DNA of 64,000 nt from Burkholderiales bacterium (GCA_019634955.1 JAHCAK010000013.1:25818-89817); one strand, 5' to 3'. Numbered from the stretch's first letter, positions 42,673 to 50,976 are shown. Numbers and translations: made by a program. The notes: a model not told the origin generated them from the letters alone.

Positions 42673-42849
42673 TCAGTCCTTGGACTTGACGACCTTCTTG
42701 CCGCGGTACACGCCCGACGGCGAGATGTGGTGGCGCAGGTGCGTCTCGCCCGTCGTGGGCTCGACGGCGGTGGGCGGGTTCACGAGGAAGTCGTGCGCCC
42801 GGTGCATGCCGCGCTTGGACGGCGACTTCTTGTTCTGTTGGACAGCCAT
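42673..42849 (-). CDS. rpmF: 50S ribosomal protein L32
   Basis: A 58-residue protein, found by translating the region directly. The sequence begins [20 protein letters not shown] and ends [12 protein letters not shown], the standard L32 pattern (zinc cysteines absent, as in most Proteobacteria). A GGAGAAC ribosome-binding site precedes the ATG. It lies 24 bases after yceD and before plsX, the universal order. Confidence 0.96.
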   Translation of the reverse strand: MAVQQNKKSPSKRGMHRAHDFLVNPPTAVEPTTGETHLRHHISPSGVYRGKKVVKSKD

Positions 42850-42873
42850 GGTGTTCTCCTTGGAATCTGGAAT

Positions 42874-43380
42874 CTAGTCGCGCTTCGGTCCCTTGAGGCC
42901 CGCCAGCGCCGCGAACGGCGAGGGCCTGGCCGGTTCCTCCTCCCCTTCCTCCCCGGGCCCCGGCGCGATGCCGGGCTTCCTCGGGACCATCGGCAGGGAG
43001 AGGATCACCGCCTCCTCCACCAGCCCCCGCAAGTCGACCGGCGAGTCGGCGACCACGAAGTCCTCCTGGTCGCTTTCCTCCCCGAGCGGCGGAAGCTCCG
43101 CGTCCGAGCCGACCAGCACCAGCCGGTCGTCGATCGCGATCGCGTGCCGGAAGGTTTCGAAGGTCGACTGGCACGTGAGAAAAACGAAGCCCTCGATTAT
43201 ACACGACACGACGCGCCGTCGCGCGCTGTCGAGGCGCGCGACGATGCGGTAGCGCAGCTGGCCGTCGGGCGAGGCCAGCTCCGCGGCGAGATTCTCGAGA
43301 TCGCCGGGCCGGAAGGTCCCCTCGAACACGGTACCCTTGGGGGTGAGCCGGTCGGGGTGGAGGATCATGTCGTTCGTCAT
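42874..43380 (-). CDS. yceD: YceD/DUF177 family protein
   Basis: A 168-residue protein of the DUF177 family, linked to 23S rRNA/L32 biology in other species. Conserved blocks are CIIEGFVFLTCQSTFETFRH and the acidic EESDQEDFVVADSPVDLRGLVEEAVILSLP. The candidate promoter at 43390-43418 places the transcription start two or three bases before the ATG, so translation may be leaderless; the in-frame Met at 43368 is an alternative start with a leader of about 15 nt. It is the first gene of the rpmF-plsX-fab operon. Confidence 0.9.
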   Translation of the reverse strand: MTNDMILHPDRLTPKGTVFEGTFRPGDLENLAAELASPDGQLRYRIVARLDSARRRVVSCIIEGFVFLTCQSTFETFRHAIAIDDRLVLVGSDAELPPLGEESDQEDFVVADSPVDLRGLVEEAVILSLPMVPRKPGIAPGPGEEGEEEPARPSPFAALAGLKGPKRD

Positions 43381-43389
43381 GGCGGTTTC

Positions 43390-43418
43390 ATGATAGACTT
43401 TGCTTTACAAATCGTCAA
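43390..43418 (-). promoter_or_regulatory. Strong sigma70 promoter of the yceD-rpmF-plsX-fab operon
   Basis: Minus strand: -35 TTGACG (43413-43418), exact 17-bp spacer, -10 TATCAT (43390-43395). It is the best promoter match in the window. The predicted start is near 43383, only about three bases before the yceD ATG. Confidence 0.7.
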
Positions 43419-43427
43419 CATTAAATT
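43400..43427 (+). promoter_or_regulatory. Possible divergent promoter of maf
   Basis: Plus strand: TTGCTT (43400-43405), 16-bp spacer, TAAATT (43422-43427). It overlaps the yceD promoter face to face. The predicted start falls at or inside the TTG start codon of maf. Confidence 0.35.
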
Positions 43428-43430
43428 GAT

Positions 43431-44009
43431 TTGAAAGACTTTTTCCTCGTTCTTGCCTCGGGCTCCCGGTACCGTGCCGAGCTGCTCGGGCGTCTCGGCC
43501 TGCCCTTCCAGGCGTGGTCCCCCGCCATCGACGAGTCGCCCCTTCCCGGCGAGGGTTGCGCCGCGACGGCCGCCCGGCTGGCCCGCGCCAAGGCCGAGGC
43601 GGCCCTCGTGCGCTTTCCCGGCGCCTGGATCATCGGCTCCGACCAGGTCGCCGAGCTGGACGGCGCCCCCATCGGCAAGCCCGGCAACCGCGACAACGCC
43701 CGCCGCCAGCTGCGAGCCATGCGCGGGCGCACGGTCGTCTTCCACACCGGGCTCTGCCTCCTCGCCCACGGGCGGGCGCACGAGGCCGTTGTGCCCACGC
43801 GGGTGAGCTTCCGCGACCTGGGCGACGACGAGATCGAGCGCTACCTGGACCGCGAGCCCGCCTTCGACTGCGCCGGGTCGGCCAAGAGCGAGGCGCTCGG
43901 GATCTCCCTGCTCTCCGGCCTCGCCGGCGACGACCCGACCGCGCTCGTGGGCCTGCCGCTCATCGCCCTCGCCGCCATGCTGCGACGCGAAGGGGCGGCC
44001 GTGCCGTGA
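43431..44009 (+). CDS. maf: Maf-family nucleotide pyrophosphatase (YceF type)
   Basis: A 192-residue nucleoside-triphosphate pyrophosphatase that removes modified nucleotides. LASGSRYRAELLGRLG at the N-terminus, IIGSDQVAELDG and KPGNRDNARRQLRAMRGRT, and the C-terminal CAGSAKSEALGISLL are Maf/YceF motifs. There is no ATG: TTG at 43431 or 43425 must be used, and no ribosome-binding site is visible. It is divergent from yceD, as in E. coli, and its stop overlaps the next gene by four bases. Confidence 0.92.
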   Translation: MKDFFLVLASGSRYRAELLGRLGLPFQAWSPAIDESPLPGEGCAATAARLARAKAEAALVRFPGAWIIGSDQVAELDGAPIGKPGNRDNARRQLRAMRGRTVVFHTGLCLLAHGRAHEAVVPTRVSFRDLGDDEIERYLDREPAFDCAGSAKSEALGISLLSGLAGDDPTALVGLPLIALAAMLRREGAAVP

Positions 44010-44740
44010 CGGACCCGGCCGCGCTCTACCTCGTCCCGGTGCCGCTTGCCGCCGACGCCGCGCCGGCCGCGTCGCTGCCCGCCCCCGCGATGGAGCGCGT
44101 TCGCGCCCTGCGCGACTTCGTGGCGGAGAACGCCCGCAGTGCGCGCCGGTTCCTCGCCGCGTGCGGGCATCCGGGCCCGATCGCCGAGATCGGCATCGCC
44201 GTGCTGGACGAGCACTCGCGGGAGGAAGACATCCCGGCGCTGCTGGCACCGCTCCGGGAGGGCCGGCCCTTGGGCCTGGTCTCGGAAGCCGGCGCGCCCG
44301 CCGTCGCCGATCCGGGCGCGCGCCTCGTCGCCGCCGCCCATCGCGAGGGTTTCCGCGTCGTGCCGCTGGTAGGCCCCTCCTCGATCCTCCTCGCCCTCAT
44401 GGCGAGCGGCCTGGAGGGCCAGCGCTTCCGCTTCGCGGGCTACCTGCCCGTGCCCGCCGCCGAGCGCGCCGCGGCGATCCGCGAGCTCGAGACCCGCTCG
44501 GCCGCCACGCGGGAGACGCAGGTCTTCATCGAGACGCCCTACCGCAACGACGCGCTCCTCGCCGACCTCCTCGCCACCTGCCGGGAGGACACGCGCCTCT
44601 CGGTGGCGGCGGAACTCACCGGCGCGGGCGAGTCGGTGCGCACGGCAAGCGTGCGGGAGTGGCGGGCGCACCCGGCGCAGCCCGGCAAGCGCCCGGCGAT
44701 CTTCCTCCTGCTGGCGGCGGCGCGCGGGCCCCGGCGCTAG
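44006..44740 (+). CDS. RsmI-like SAM-dependent methyltransferase (tetrapyrrole-methylase fold)
   Basis: A 244-residue protein starting at a GTG that overlaps the maf stop. It resembles RsmI: GLVSEAGAPAVADPGARLV and VVPLVGPSSILLALMASGLEG (SAM-pocket segments), then FIETPYRNDALLADLLATC. The N-terminus lacks the GTLYVV-type start of true RsmI and has the longer opening LYLVPVPLAADAAP, so it may be a paralogue with another target. Its TAG stop shares a CTAG with the convergent c-di-GMP gene. Confidence 0.83.
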   Translation: MTDPAALYLVPVPLAADAAPAASLPAPAMERVRALRDFVAENARSARRFLAACGHPGPIAEIGIAVLDEHSREEDIPALLAPLREGRPLGLVSEAGAPAVADPGARLVAAAHREGFRVVPLVGPSSILLALMASGLEGQRFRFAGYLPVPAAERAAAIRELETRSAATRETQVFIETPYRNDALLADLLATCREDTRLSVAAELTGAGESVRTASVREWRAHPAQPGKRPAIFLLLAAARGPRR

Positions 44741-47631
44741 GGCTCGCGGGCCGGCTCGCGCGCGTAGAGATTGTTCTGCCGGAGCAGGAGGTACAGGTTC
44801 TCCGCCGAGACCGGCGCGGAGAAGTAGAAGCCCTGCCCCACGCGGCACTCCTTGGCCCGCAGGAGCGCCAGCTGCCCGGCCGTCTCCACCCCCTCGGCGA
44901 TCGTCTCGAGGTCGAGGCTGCGGGCCATGCTGATGATGGCCACGACGATGGCCGTGTCGTTGGGGTCGACGGTGATGTCGCGGATGAAGGACTGGTCGAT
45001 CTTCAGCTTCTGGATCGGCAGGCGCTTGAGGTACGACAGGCTCGAGTAGCCGGTGCCGAAGTCGTCGATGGCGAGGTGCACGCCCATCTCGGCCAGGCGG
45101 TTGAGCAGCAGGATCATGCCCTCGGTCTGGCGCATCACCTGGCTCTCGGTGATCTCCAGCTCCAGCCACTTCGGGTCGAGGCCCGTCTCCTGCAGCACGC
45201 GCGTGACGGTGTCGAGGAAGGCCTTGTCGGCGAACTGCCGGGCCGAGAGGTTGACCGCCATGCGCCGCGGCGCGAGGCCCCGGGCCTGCCACTCCTTGTT
45301 CTGGCGGCAGGCCTCGCGCAGGACCCACTCCCCGATCTCGTTGATGAGGCCGGTCTCCTCGGCGAGCGGGATGAAGTCGCCCGGCATGACGGTGCCGCTG
45401 TCCTCCGTCTTCCAGCGCACGAGCGACTCGACCGCCACGATCTCGCCGGTGTCGAGGTTCACCTGCGGCTGGTAGTGCAGCACGAAGTCCTTCTGCATCA
45501 CCGCGCGGCGCAGCGCCGATTCGAGCGTCATGCGTCGCTTCACCGCGATGTTCATCTGCGCCGTGAAGTACTGGTAGGTGTTCTTGCCGATCCCCTTGCC
45601 GTGGAACATGGCGGTGTCGGCGTTCTTCATGAGCGTCTGGGCGTCCTTGCCGTCCTCGGGATAGACGGCGATGCCGACCGAGCCGCTCACGTGCTGCTCG
45701 GTGCCGCCGAGCGGGAAGGCCGCGCGCAGCGAGTTGAGGATCTTCTGCGCCACGACCGAGGCGCCGCGCCCGTCCTCGAGGTTGTCCAGCAGCACGATGA
45801 ACTCGTCGCCGCCCTGGCGCGCGATCGTGTCGCCCGCGCGCACGCACTCGCCCAGACGGCGCGCCACCTGGCGCAGCAGCTCGTCGCCCACGTCGTGGCC
45901 GAGGGTGTCGTTGATGTTCTTGAAGTTGTCGAGGTCGATGAAGAGCACCGCCACCTTGCGTCCGGTGCGGTCGGCGCGCGCGATGGAGTGCGCGAGGCGG
46001 TCCTGCAGCAGCCCGCGGTTGGGCAGCCCCGTCAGGTTGTCGTGGTAGGCGAGGTGCTGGATGCGCTGCTGGATCGCCTTGCGGTCGGTGACGTCGCGCG
46101 AGTTGAAGACCACGCCGCGGATGTGCGGGTTGTCGACGCAGTTGGTGCCCAGCGACTCGAAGGTGCGCCAGGCGCCCTCGCGGTTGCGGATGCGGAACTC
46201 CAGGGGCTCGCGGAAGTGCCGCGTCTCGAGGATCCGCCGGAAGGCCTGGCGCGCCTGGTCGGCGTCCTCGCGGTGCACGAGGTCGAACACGTTGCGGCCC
46301 ACCGTCTCGGCGGGCTCGTAGCCGAGGAGGTTTCGCAGCGCCGGGCTCTGGTAGAGGATCGTGCCGTCCTCGGCGAGGACCGAGATGAGGTCAAGGCCGC
46401 TCTCGGTGAGAACGCGGAAGCGGGCCTCGCTCGCCTCGAGCGCCCGCTCGGTCTCCTTGTAGGCGGTGACGTCGGTGACGGTGCCGATGAGGCCGGCCAC
46501 CTGCCCCGACTGGTCCACGAAGCTCACCTTGTTGTAGAGCATCTCGCGCTCGCGGCCGCCGGCCGTGGGCATGAGCGCCTCGTACCGGACGGAGGCGGCC
46601 TGGCGCAGCAGCGGGCGGTCTCGGTCGTCGTGGAGCCGGGCGATCTCCGGGTCGAACATGTCGCTCACGGTCAGGCCGACCCAGTCCCGCCCCGCGCCCC
46701 AGAGCTCGCTCCAGGCGCGGTTGTAGACGCGGTAGCGCCCCTCGAGGTCCTTGAAGTAGACGGGGTTGGGGATGGCGTCGATGAGGGCGCGCGTGAAGTG
46801 CAGCTGCTCCTTGAAGGCGGCCTCGGTGCGCTTGGCCTCCGTCACGTCGATGCACATGGCGATGAGGCCCGTGATGCGGTTGGCCTCGTCGCGCAGCGGC
46901 GCGGCAGACCCGTTGATCACGAGGGGCGTGCCGTCGGCGCGGCGGCGGTTCAGCTCCAGGTTCTCGAGCACCTCCCCGGCCAGGGCGCGCTCGCGCAGGC
47001 GCCGGGCCTCCTCCTTCTTCTCGGGCGGCACGAAGGGCGCGCGCCGGCCCAGCGCCTCGTCGCGGCGGTAGCCGAACATCCGCTCGGCGGCCGGATTCCA
47101 GAGCGTGATCATGCCCTCGAGGTCGGTCGCGTAGATGGCCACCGGCGCCGTCTCGATGATCGCGGAGAGGAAGCGGTTGGTCGCCTGCAACGCCCGGTCG
47201 CGGGCGCGCTGCTCGGTGAGGTCCGTCCAGGCGCAGATCACGAACCGCGGCTCGCCCGAGGCGTCGCGCATGAGGCCCGGCGAGCGCCGCACCCAGACGG
47301 TCGAGCCGTCGCGGCGGCGCAGCGCCCGCTCGACCGGCGGCGGCGCCTGCCCGGCGCACGCGCCCGTGAGCGCGGCCTGGTCCGCCTCGACGTCGGCCGG
47401 GTGGGAGACGAGGCAGCAGCTCCCGCCGACGAGCTCCTCGCGCATGTACCCCGACAGCTCGCAGAAGGCCCGGTTCACGAGGAAGAATTCGCCCTCGAGC
47501 GACACGAGGGTGAGCCCGACGGAGGTCTGGTCGAACGCCTCGCGAATGAGGTCGAGGTCGCCCGGGGCGGCGCGGTTGCCGGGCTTGCCCCGGCCGAGGA
47601 TGTCCTGGATCGCCCGCGCGAAACGGTCCAT
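44737..47631 (-). CDS. Multi-PAS GGDEF-EAL cyclic-di-GMP protein
   Basis: A 964-residue cytoplasmic signalling protein with no membrane helix. Four PAS domains span about residues 25-540 (each with PAC-like ends such as ICAWTDLTEQ and GLIGTVTDVTAYKETERAL). A GGDEF domain follows with an intact ARQGGDEFIVLL and an upstream inhibitory RxxD site (RAGD, five residues before), then an EAL domain with AVESLVRW, DDFGTGYSSLSYLKRL and IAEGVETAGQ. The first EAL motif reads ESL, keeping the catalytic glutamate. Both synthesis and hydrolysis of c-di-GMP are possible. It is last in the rluC-HAD-Rieske-sppA operon. Confidence 0.93.
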   Translation of the reverse strand: MDRFARAIQDILGRGKPGNRAAPGDLDLIREAFDQTSVGLTLVSLEGEFFLVNRAFCELSGYMREELVGGSCCLVSHPADVEADQAALTGACAGQAPPPVERALRRRDGSTVWVRRSPGLMRDASGEPRFVICAWTDLTEQRARDRALQATNRFLSAIIETAPVAIYATDLEGMITLWNPAAERMFGYRRDEALGRRAPFVPPEKKEEARRLRERALAGEVLENLELNRRRADGTPLVINGSAAPLRDEANRITGLIAMCIDVTEAKRTEAAFKEQLHFTRALIDAIPNPVYFKDLEGRYRVYNRAWSELWGAGRDWVGLTVSDMFDPEIARLHDDRDRPLLRQAASVRYEALMPTAGGREREMLYNKVSFVDQSGQVAGLIGTVTDVTAYKETERALEASEARFRVLTESGLDLISVLAEDGTILYQSPALRNLLGYEPAETVGRNVFDLVHREDADQARQAFRRILETRHFREPLEFRIRNREGAWRTFESLGTNCVDNPHIRGVVFNSRDVTDRKAIQQRIQHLAYHDNLTGLPNRGLLQDRLAHSIARADRTGRKVAVLFIDLDNFKNINDTLGHDVGDELLRQVARRLGECVRAGDTIARQGGDEFIVLLDNLEDGRGASVVAQKILNSLRAAFPLGGTEQHVSGSVGIAVYPEDGKDAQTLMKNADTAMFHGKGIGKNTYQYFTAQMNIAVKRRMTLESALRRAVMQKDFVLHYQPQVNLDTGEIVAVESLVRWKTEDSGTVMPGDFIPLAEETGLINEIGEWVLREACRQNKEWQARGLAPRRMAVNLSARQFADKAFLDTVTRVLQETGLDPKWLELEITESQVMRQTEGMILLLNRLAEMGVHLAIDDFGTGYSSLSYLKRLPIQKLKIDQSFIRDITVDPNDTAIVVAIISMARSLDLETIAEGVETAGQLALLRAKECRVGQGFYFSAPVSAENLYLLLRQNNLYAREPAREP

Positions 47632-47636
47632 GCGGG

Positions 47637-48605
47637 CTACCGGATCGTCGCCGCGCCGCGAGCGGCGATGTCGGCGAGCGCGCGCGCGACCGACTCGGCC
47701 GCACCCGCGCCCAGGCGCTTCGAGAGCTGCTCGAGGTAGTTGTCCTCGGGCGTGAAGTCGACCACGTTCTCGGCCTTGAAGACGTCGCGCGCCACCGAGT
47801 CCAGGCTGCCGAAGCCGTCCGCGAGCCCCAGTTCCACGGCCCGCTCCCCCGTCCAGACCAGGCCGGAGAAGATCTCCGGGGATTCCTTCAGGCGCTTGCC
47901 GCGGCCGTCGCGCACGACCTTGATGAACTGCTCGTGGATCTCGCCGATCATGCGCTCGGCGTGCGCCTTGTGCGCCGGGTTCTCGGGCGCGAACGGGTCG
48001 AGGAAGTCCTTGTTCTCGCCCGAGGTGTAGGCGCGGCGGTCCACGCCCAGCTTCTCCATCGTGCCGGTGAAGCCGAACCCGGAGATGATCACGCCGATGG
48101 ACCCCACGAGGCTCGCCTTGTCGACGTAGATGCGGTCGGCGGCCACCGCCACGTAGTAGCCCCCCGAAGCGCACAGGTCCTGCACGACCGCGTGCAGCGG
48201 GATGTCGGGGTACTTCGCGCGCAGCCGCCGGATCTCGTCGTTGATGTAGCCGGACTGCACGGGGCTTCCCCCGGGGCTGTTGATGCGCAGGACCACCCCC
48301 TGCGTGTGCTTGTCCTTGAACGCGGCGTTGAGCGCGTGGATCATCCGGTCGGCGCTCGCGCGGGATTCCACGCCGATCACGCCGCGCAGGTCCACGAGCG
48401 CCGTGTGCCGCCCCGTGCGCAGCGGTTCCTTCGCGCCGCCGCCGATCCAGCCCAGCAGGGCCGCGACGATGAGGAACAGGAGCGTGAGCCAGAGCAGGCG
48501 GATGAGCGTCGACCACTGGCGGGCGCGACGCTGCTCGTCGAGCGCGCGCAGGGCGATGCGCTCGAGGGTGGCGCGTTCCCAGCTGGGCGGGGTGGGTTCG
48601 GTCAT
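47637..48605 (-). CDS. sppA: Signal peptide peptidase SppA, short form (S49 family)
   Basis: A 322-residue membrane protease with one N-terminal helix (about residues 35-55, LLWLTLLFLIVAALLGWIGG). The nucleophile serine is in CASGGYYVAVAADRIYV and the catalytic lysine in the YTSGENKDFLDPFAP region; VLRINSPGGSPVQSG is typical of S49. It degrades cleaved signal peptides in the membrane. Its start overlaps the Rieske stop by four bases. Confidence 0.93.
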   Translation of the reverse strand: MTEPTPPSWERATLERIALRALDEQRRARQWSTLIRLLWLTLLFLIVAALLGWIGGGAKEPLRTGRHTALVDLRGVIGVESRASADRMIHALNAAFKDKHTQGVVLRINSPGGSPVQSGYINDEIRRLRAKYPDIPLHAVVQDLCASGGYYVAVAADRIYVDKASLVGSIGVIISGFGFTGTMEKLGVDRRAYTSGENKDFLDPFAPENPAHKAHAERMIGEIHEQFIKVVRDGRGKRLKESPEIFSGLVWTGERAVELGLADGFGSLDSVARDVFKAENVVDFTPEDNYLEQLSKRLGAGAAESVARALADIAARGAATIR

Positions 48606-48991
48606 GGGCGGCGGGGGGAGGCTTCCCGGGGGACGCCTTCCCGGCAGTCGTCGTGAATGAGGATCCGGCCTTCTCGCTCCTCGACGGCGATCGCCTCGAG
48701 CCGGGCGCCGCGGCAAGGGCCCGCGACGCACAGGCCGGTGGACGGCTCGAAGATCGCGCCGTGCGTCGAGCAGACCAAGTATAGCCCGGTTTCCTCGAAG
48801 AACTCCCCCGGCTGCCAGTCGAGCTCGACCCCGAGGTGCGGGCAGCGGTTCACGAAGGCGCGTGCCTTCCCGTCGTGGCGCACGGCGAATCCCTTCCCCT
48901 CGCCGCCGGCCGGCTCCCAGGCGAAGCGCACCCCCGGCCCGCCCTCGGCCAGCGCCGCGGCGGCGCAGATCAGGCGTGGCTCTCGAGCCAT
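48602..48991 (-). CDS. Rieske [2Fe-2S] protein
   Basis: A 129-residue ferredoxin-like Rieske domain protein. The cluster ligands are in NRCPHLGVELDW (Cys-x-His) and, 20-odd residues later, VCSTHGAIFEP (Cys-x-x-His). No membrane anchor or partner oxygenase is encoded nearby, so it is a free-standing ferredoxin whose partner is unknown. It overlaps the HAD gene by 22 bases and sppA by four, within the rluC operon. This position is seen in other betaproteobacteria. Confidence 0.9.
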   Translation of the reverse strand: MAREPRLICAAAALAEGGPGVRFAWEPAGGEGKGFAVRHDGKARAFVNRCPHLGVELDWQPGEFFEETGLYLVCSTHGAIFEPSTGLCVAGPCRGARLEAIAVEEREGRILIHDDCREGVPREASPRRP

Positions 48992-49623
48992 TCGCGAAGC
49001 GCCGCGACGGAGGGCGCGAAGTGGCGCGCGGGGCGGGCGCGAAGCTCGGTTTCGCCGTGGGCGCCGTAGGTCACGGCGACGGCGTCCACGCCGGCGTTCG
49101 CGGCGAGCTCGAGGTCGTGGGTCGTGTCGCCGATCATCACCGCGCGCGCCGGCGGCACCGCGAGGCGGTCTAGGAGCGCGAGCACCATGTCCGGGTGCGG
49201 CTTGGGGAACCCCTCGTCGGCGCAGCGCGTCGCCTCGAACGCCCCGGCGAGCCCCGAGGCGGCCATGGCCCGTTCCAGCCCGCGGCGCGACTTGCCCGTG
49301 GCGACCGCGAGCCGGCGCTCGCGGGCGCGCAGCTCGCCGATGAGCGCAGGTATTCCCTCGAAGAGCGGGGCCTCGTGGTCGCGGGCGAGGAAGAGGCGGC
49401 GGTACCGGTCGGCGAACTCGCGCTGGCCGGCCGCGCCCAGGCCCGGCGCGATGCGCGCCATCGACTGGTCGAGACCCAGGCCGATGATCCACTTGGCTTC
49501 CTCCACGCCGGGCACGGCGAGCCCCATGTCCCGGCAGGTCTCGCGGATGCAGGCGGCGATGAGCCCCGTGGAGTCCATGAGCGTGCCGTCCCAGTCGAAG
49601 ATCACCAGCTCGTAGCGGCTCAT
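48970..49623 (-). CDS. HAD-family phosphatase (phosphoglycolate-phosphatase-like)
   Basis: A 217-residue HAD hydrolase. Motif I is IFDWDGTLMDST (nucleophile and acid Asp11 and Asp13), motif II lies in AVATGKSRRGLERAM, and the late VMIGDTTHDLELAANAGVDA gives motif IV. The cap is the small helical type of Gph/YrfG proteins. It may remove 2-phosphoglycolate or act on pyrophosphate/other sugar phosphates; the exact substrate is not visible. Its start overlaps the rluC stop by four bases. Confidence 0.88.
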   Translation of the reverse strand: MSRYELVIFDWDGTLMDSTGLIAACIRETCRDMGLAVPGVEEAKWIIGLGLDQSMARIAPGLGAAGQREFADRYRRLFLARDHEAPLFEGIPALIGELRARERRLAVATGKSRRGLERAMAASGLAGAFEATRCADEGFPKPHPDMVLALLDRLAVPPARAVMIGDTTHDLELAANAGVDAVAVTYGAHGETELRARPARHFAPSVAALREWLESHA

Positions 49624-50585
49624 GGCGCCTCCTCCTCCGCCATGTGCGAGCGGCGGAAGGCCTCGAGGTCTGCCGGCAGCGGCGAGCGCACCGTCACGCG
49701 CCCGCCCGTCGCGGGGTGGTCGAAGGAGAGCGCTGCCGCGTGCAGGAACATCCGCCGCAGCCCCTGCGGGCGCAGCGCGCGGTTGAGGGCGAAGTCGCCG
49801 TACTTCCCGTCGCCGAGGACGGGGTGCCCGATGTGGGCGAGGTGCACGCGGATCTGGTGCGTGCGGCCGGTGAGGAGTTCCGCCTCCAGCAGGCTCGCGG
49901 ATTCGCCGCGGGCGAGGCGCCGGAAGACCGTCTCGGCCTCCTGCCCTTCGCGCGCGTCGACCACGACGCGGCGGTCGCCGTCGCCCGCCGGCAGCTTGCG
50001 CAGCCGTGCCTTCACGACCCGCTTGGCGTCGCGCACTCGCCCGGCGACGCCAACGAGGTAGCGCTTGTCCATGCCGCGGCCGCGCAGCGCCTCGTGAAGG
50101 GCGGTGAGCGCCGGCCGCCGCTTGGCGAGCAGCAGCACGCCGGAGGTCTCGCGGTCGAGGCGGTGGACCAGTTCGAGGAAGCGCGCCTGGGGCCGCGCCG
50201 CCCGCAGGCGCTCGATCGCCCCGTGGCTCACGCCGCTGCCGCCGTGCACGGCGAGCCCGGCCGGCTTGTCCACGGCGAGGAGGTGGTCGTCCTCGTAGAG
50301 GACCGGCAACTCGAGGGCGGGCGCCGGGGCGTCGCCGGCCTCCCGGGCCGCCAGCCGGATGGGCGGCACGCGGATGCGGTCGCCCGCCGCCAGGCGGTGC
50401 GAGGCGGCCACCCGGCCGGAATTCACGCGCACCTCCCCGCTGCGCAGGATGCGGTAGACGTGGCTCTTGGGCACGCCCTTCAATCGCGCGACGAGGTAGT
50501 TGTCGATGCGCTGGCCCTCGCCCTCCTCGCCCACGTCGAGCCAGCTCACGGCCCGGGCGGGGGCGTCTTTGCCTTCGGCGTCCAT
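49620..50585 (-). CDS. rluC: Ribosomal large-subunit pseudouridine synthase C
   Basis: A 321-residue pseudouridine synthase. An S4 RNA-binding domain (about residues 22-80: RIDNYLVARLKGVPKSHVYR) is followed by the catalytic domain with Asp144 in LVHRLDRETSGVLLLAK and TGRTHQIRVHLAHIGHP. It modifies uridines 955, 2504 and 2580 of 23S rRNA in E. coli. The ATG at 50585 was chosen because the upstream reading to 50642 runs through the candidate promoter of rne. It is divergent from rne, a conserved arrangement. Confidence 0.93.
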   Translation of the reverse strand: MDAEGKDAPARAVSWLDVGEEGEGQRIDNYLVARLKGVPKSHVYRILRSGEVRVNSGRVAASHRLAAGDRIRVPPIRLAAREAGDAPAPALELPVLYEDDHLLAVDKPAGLAVHGGSGVSHGAIERLRAARPQARFLELVHRLDRETSGVLLLAKRRPALTALHEALRGRGMDKRYLVGVAGRVRDAKRVVKARLRKLPAGDGDRRVVVDAREGQEAETVFRRLARGESASLLEAELLTGRTHQIRVHLAHIGHPVLGDGKYGDFALNRALRPQGLRRMFLHAAALSFDHPATGGRVTVRSPLPADLEAFRRSHMAEEEAP

Positions 50586-50597
50586 GGCCGCTATACT
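50569..50597 (+). promoter_or_regulatory. Sigma70-type promoter of rne
   Basis: TTGCCT (50569-50574), 17-bp spacer, TATACT (50592-50597); predicted start near 50604. The -35 and most of the spacer lie inside the first codons of the divergent rluC gene. Confidence 0.6.
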
Positions 50598-50603
50598 AAT
50601 ATC

Positions 50604-50976
50604 CTGTTGATTTGAAAGACCCGTTGGCAGCGCTTCGCGCAAGGCCCCCGGGTGGCGCGCGAGACCCGCGCGCCGGTCAGGTCGACGCCGCGCGGAGGCC
50701 GCACAAGGGTTTCCGGAGCCGGTTAACTTCGCTCACCGGCCAAGCCAAGCAGCGATGGTAAACGAATTGACGCGCTCGATTTCACGCCAAAGAATCCCGG
50801 CGCGCCGCCCACACCCGAGCATCACCGCGGCGCGCCAGACGAAAGCCCCTCAGCGACATCGCCCCCCTTCACTCGCACGCACCTGATGCAGTCAAGAATC
50901 GATTCCTGAAGCCTCTCGTCCAGGGCCCCCTGGTACGGGGCCCTCTTCCGTGTTCCGAGCGCGGGAGAGAAGAACG
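50604..50976 (+). promoter_or_regulatory. Long 5' leader of rne (391-bp gap between rluC and rne)
   Basis: The only stretch above 300 bases without a gene. No conserved small frame is seen. The predicted leader is about 373 nt, strikingly close to the 361-nt leader through which E. coli RNase E controls its own mRNA. It holds a 10-bp palindrome GAATCGATTC (50896-50905) and a strong hairpin AGGGCCCC-N7-GGGGCCCT (50922-50944) about 20 bases before the ribosome-binding site, plus lower-GC single-stranded-looking stretches such as 50750-50800. The autoregulatory role is inferred. Confidence 0.55.

Noticed and set aside
45400..45450. Degenerate, inactive EAL domain (ESL instead of EAL).
   Set aside because: The catalytic glutamate is kept and the other motifs (DDFGTGYSS, EGVET) are intact, so loss of activity cannot be claimed.
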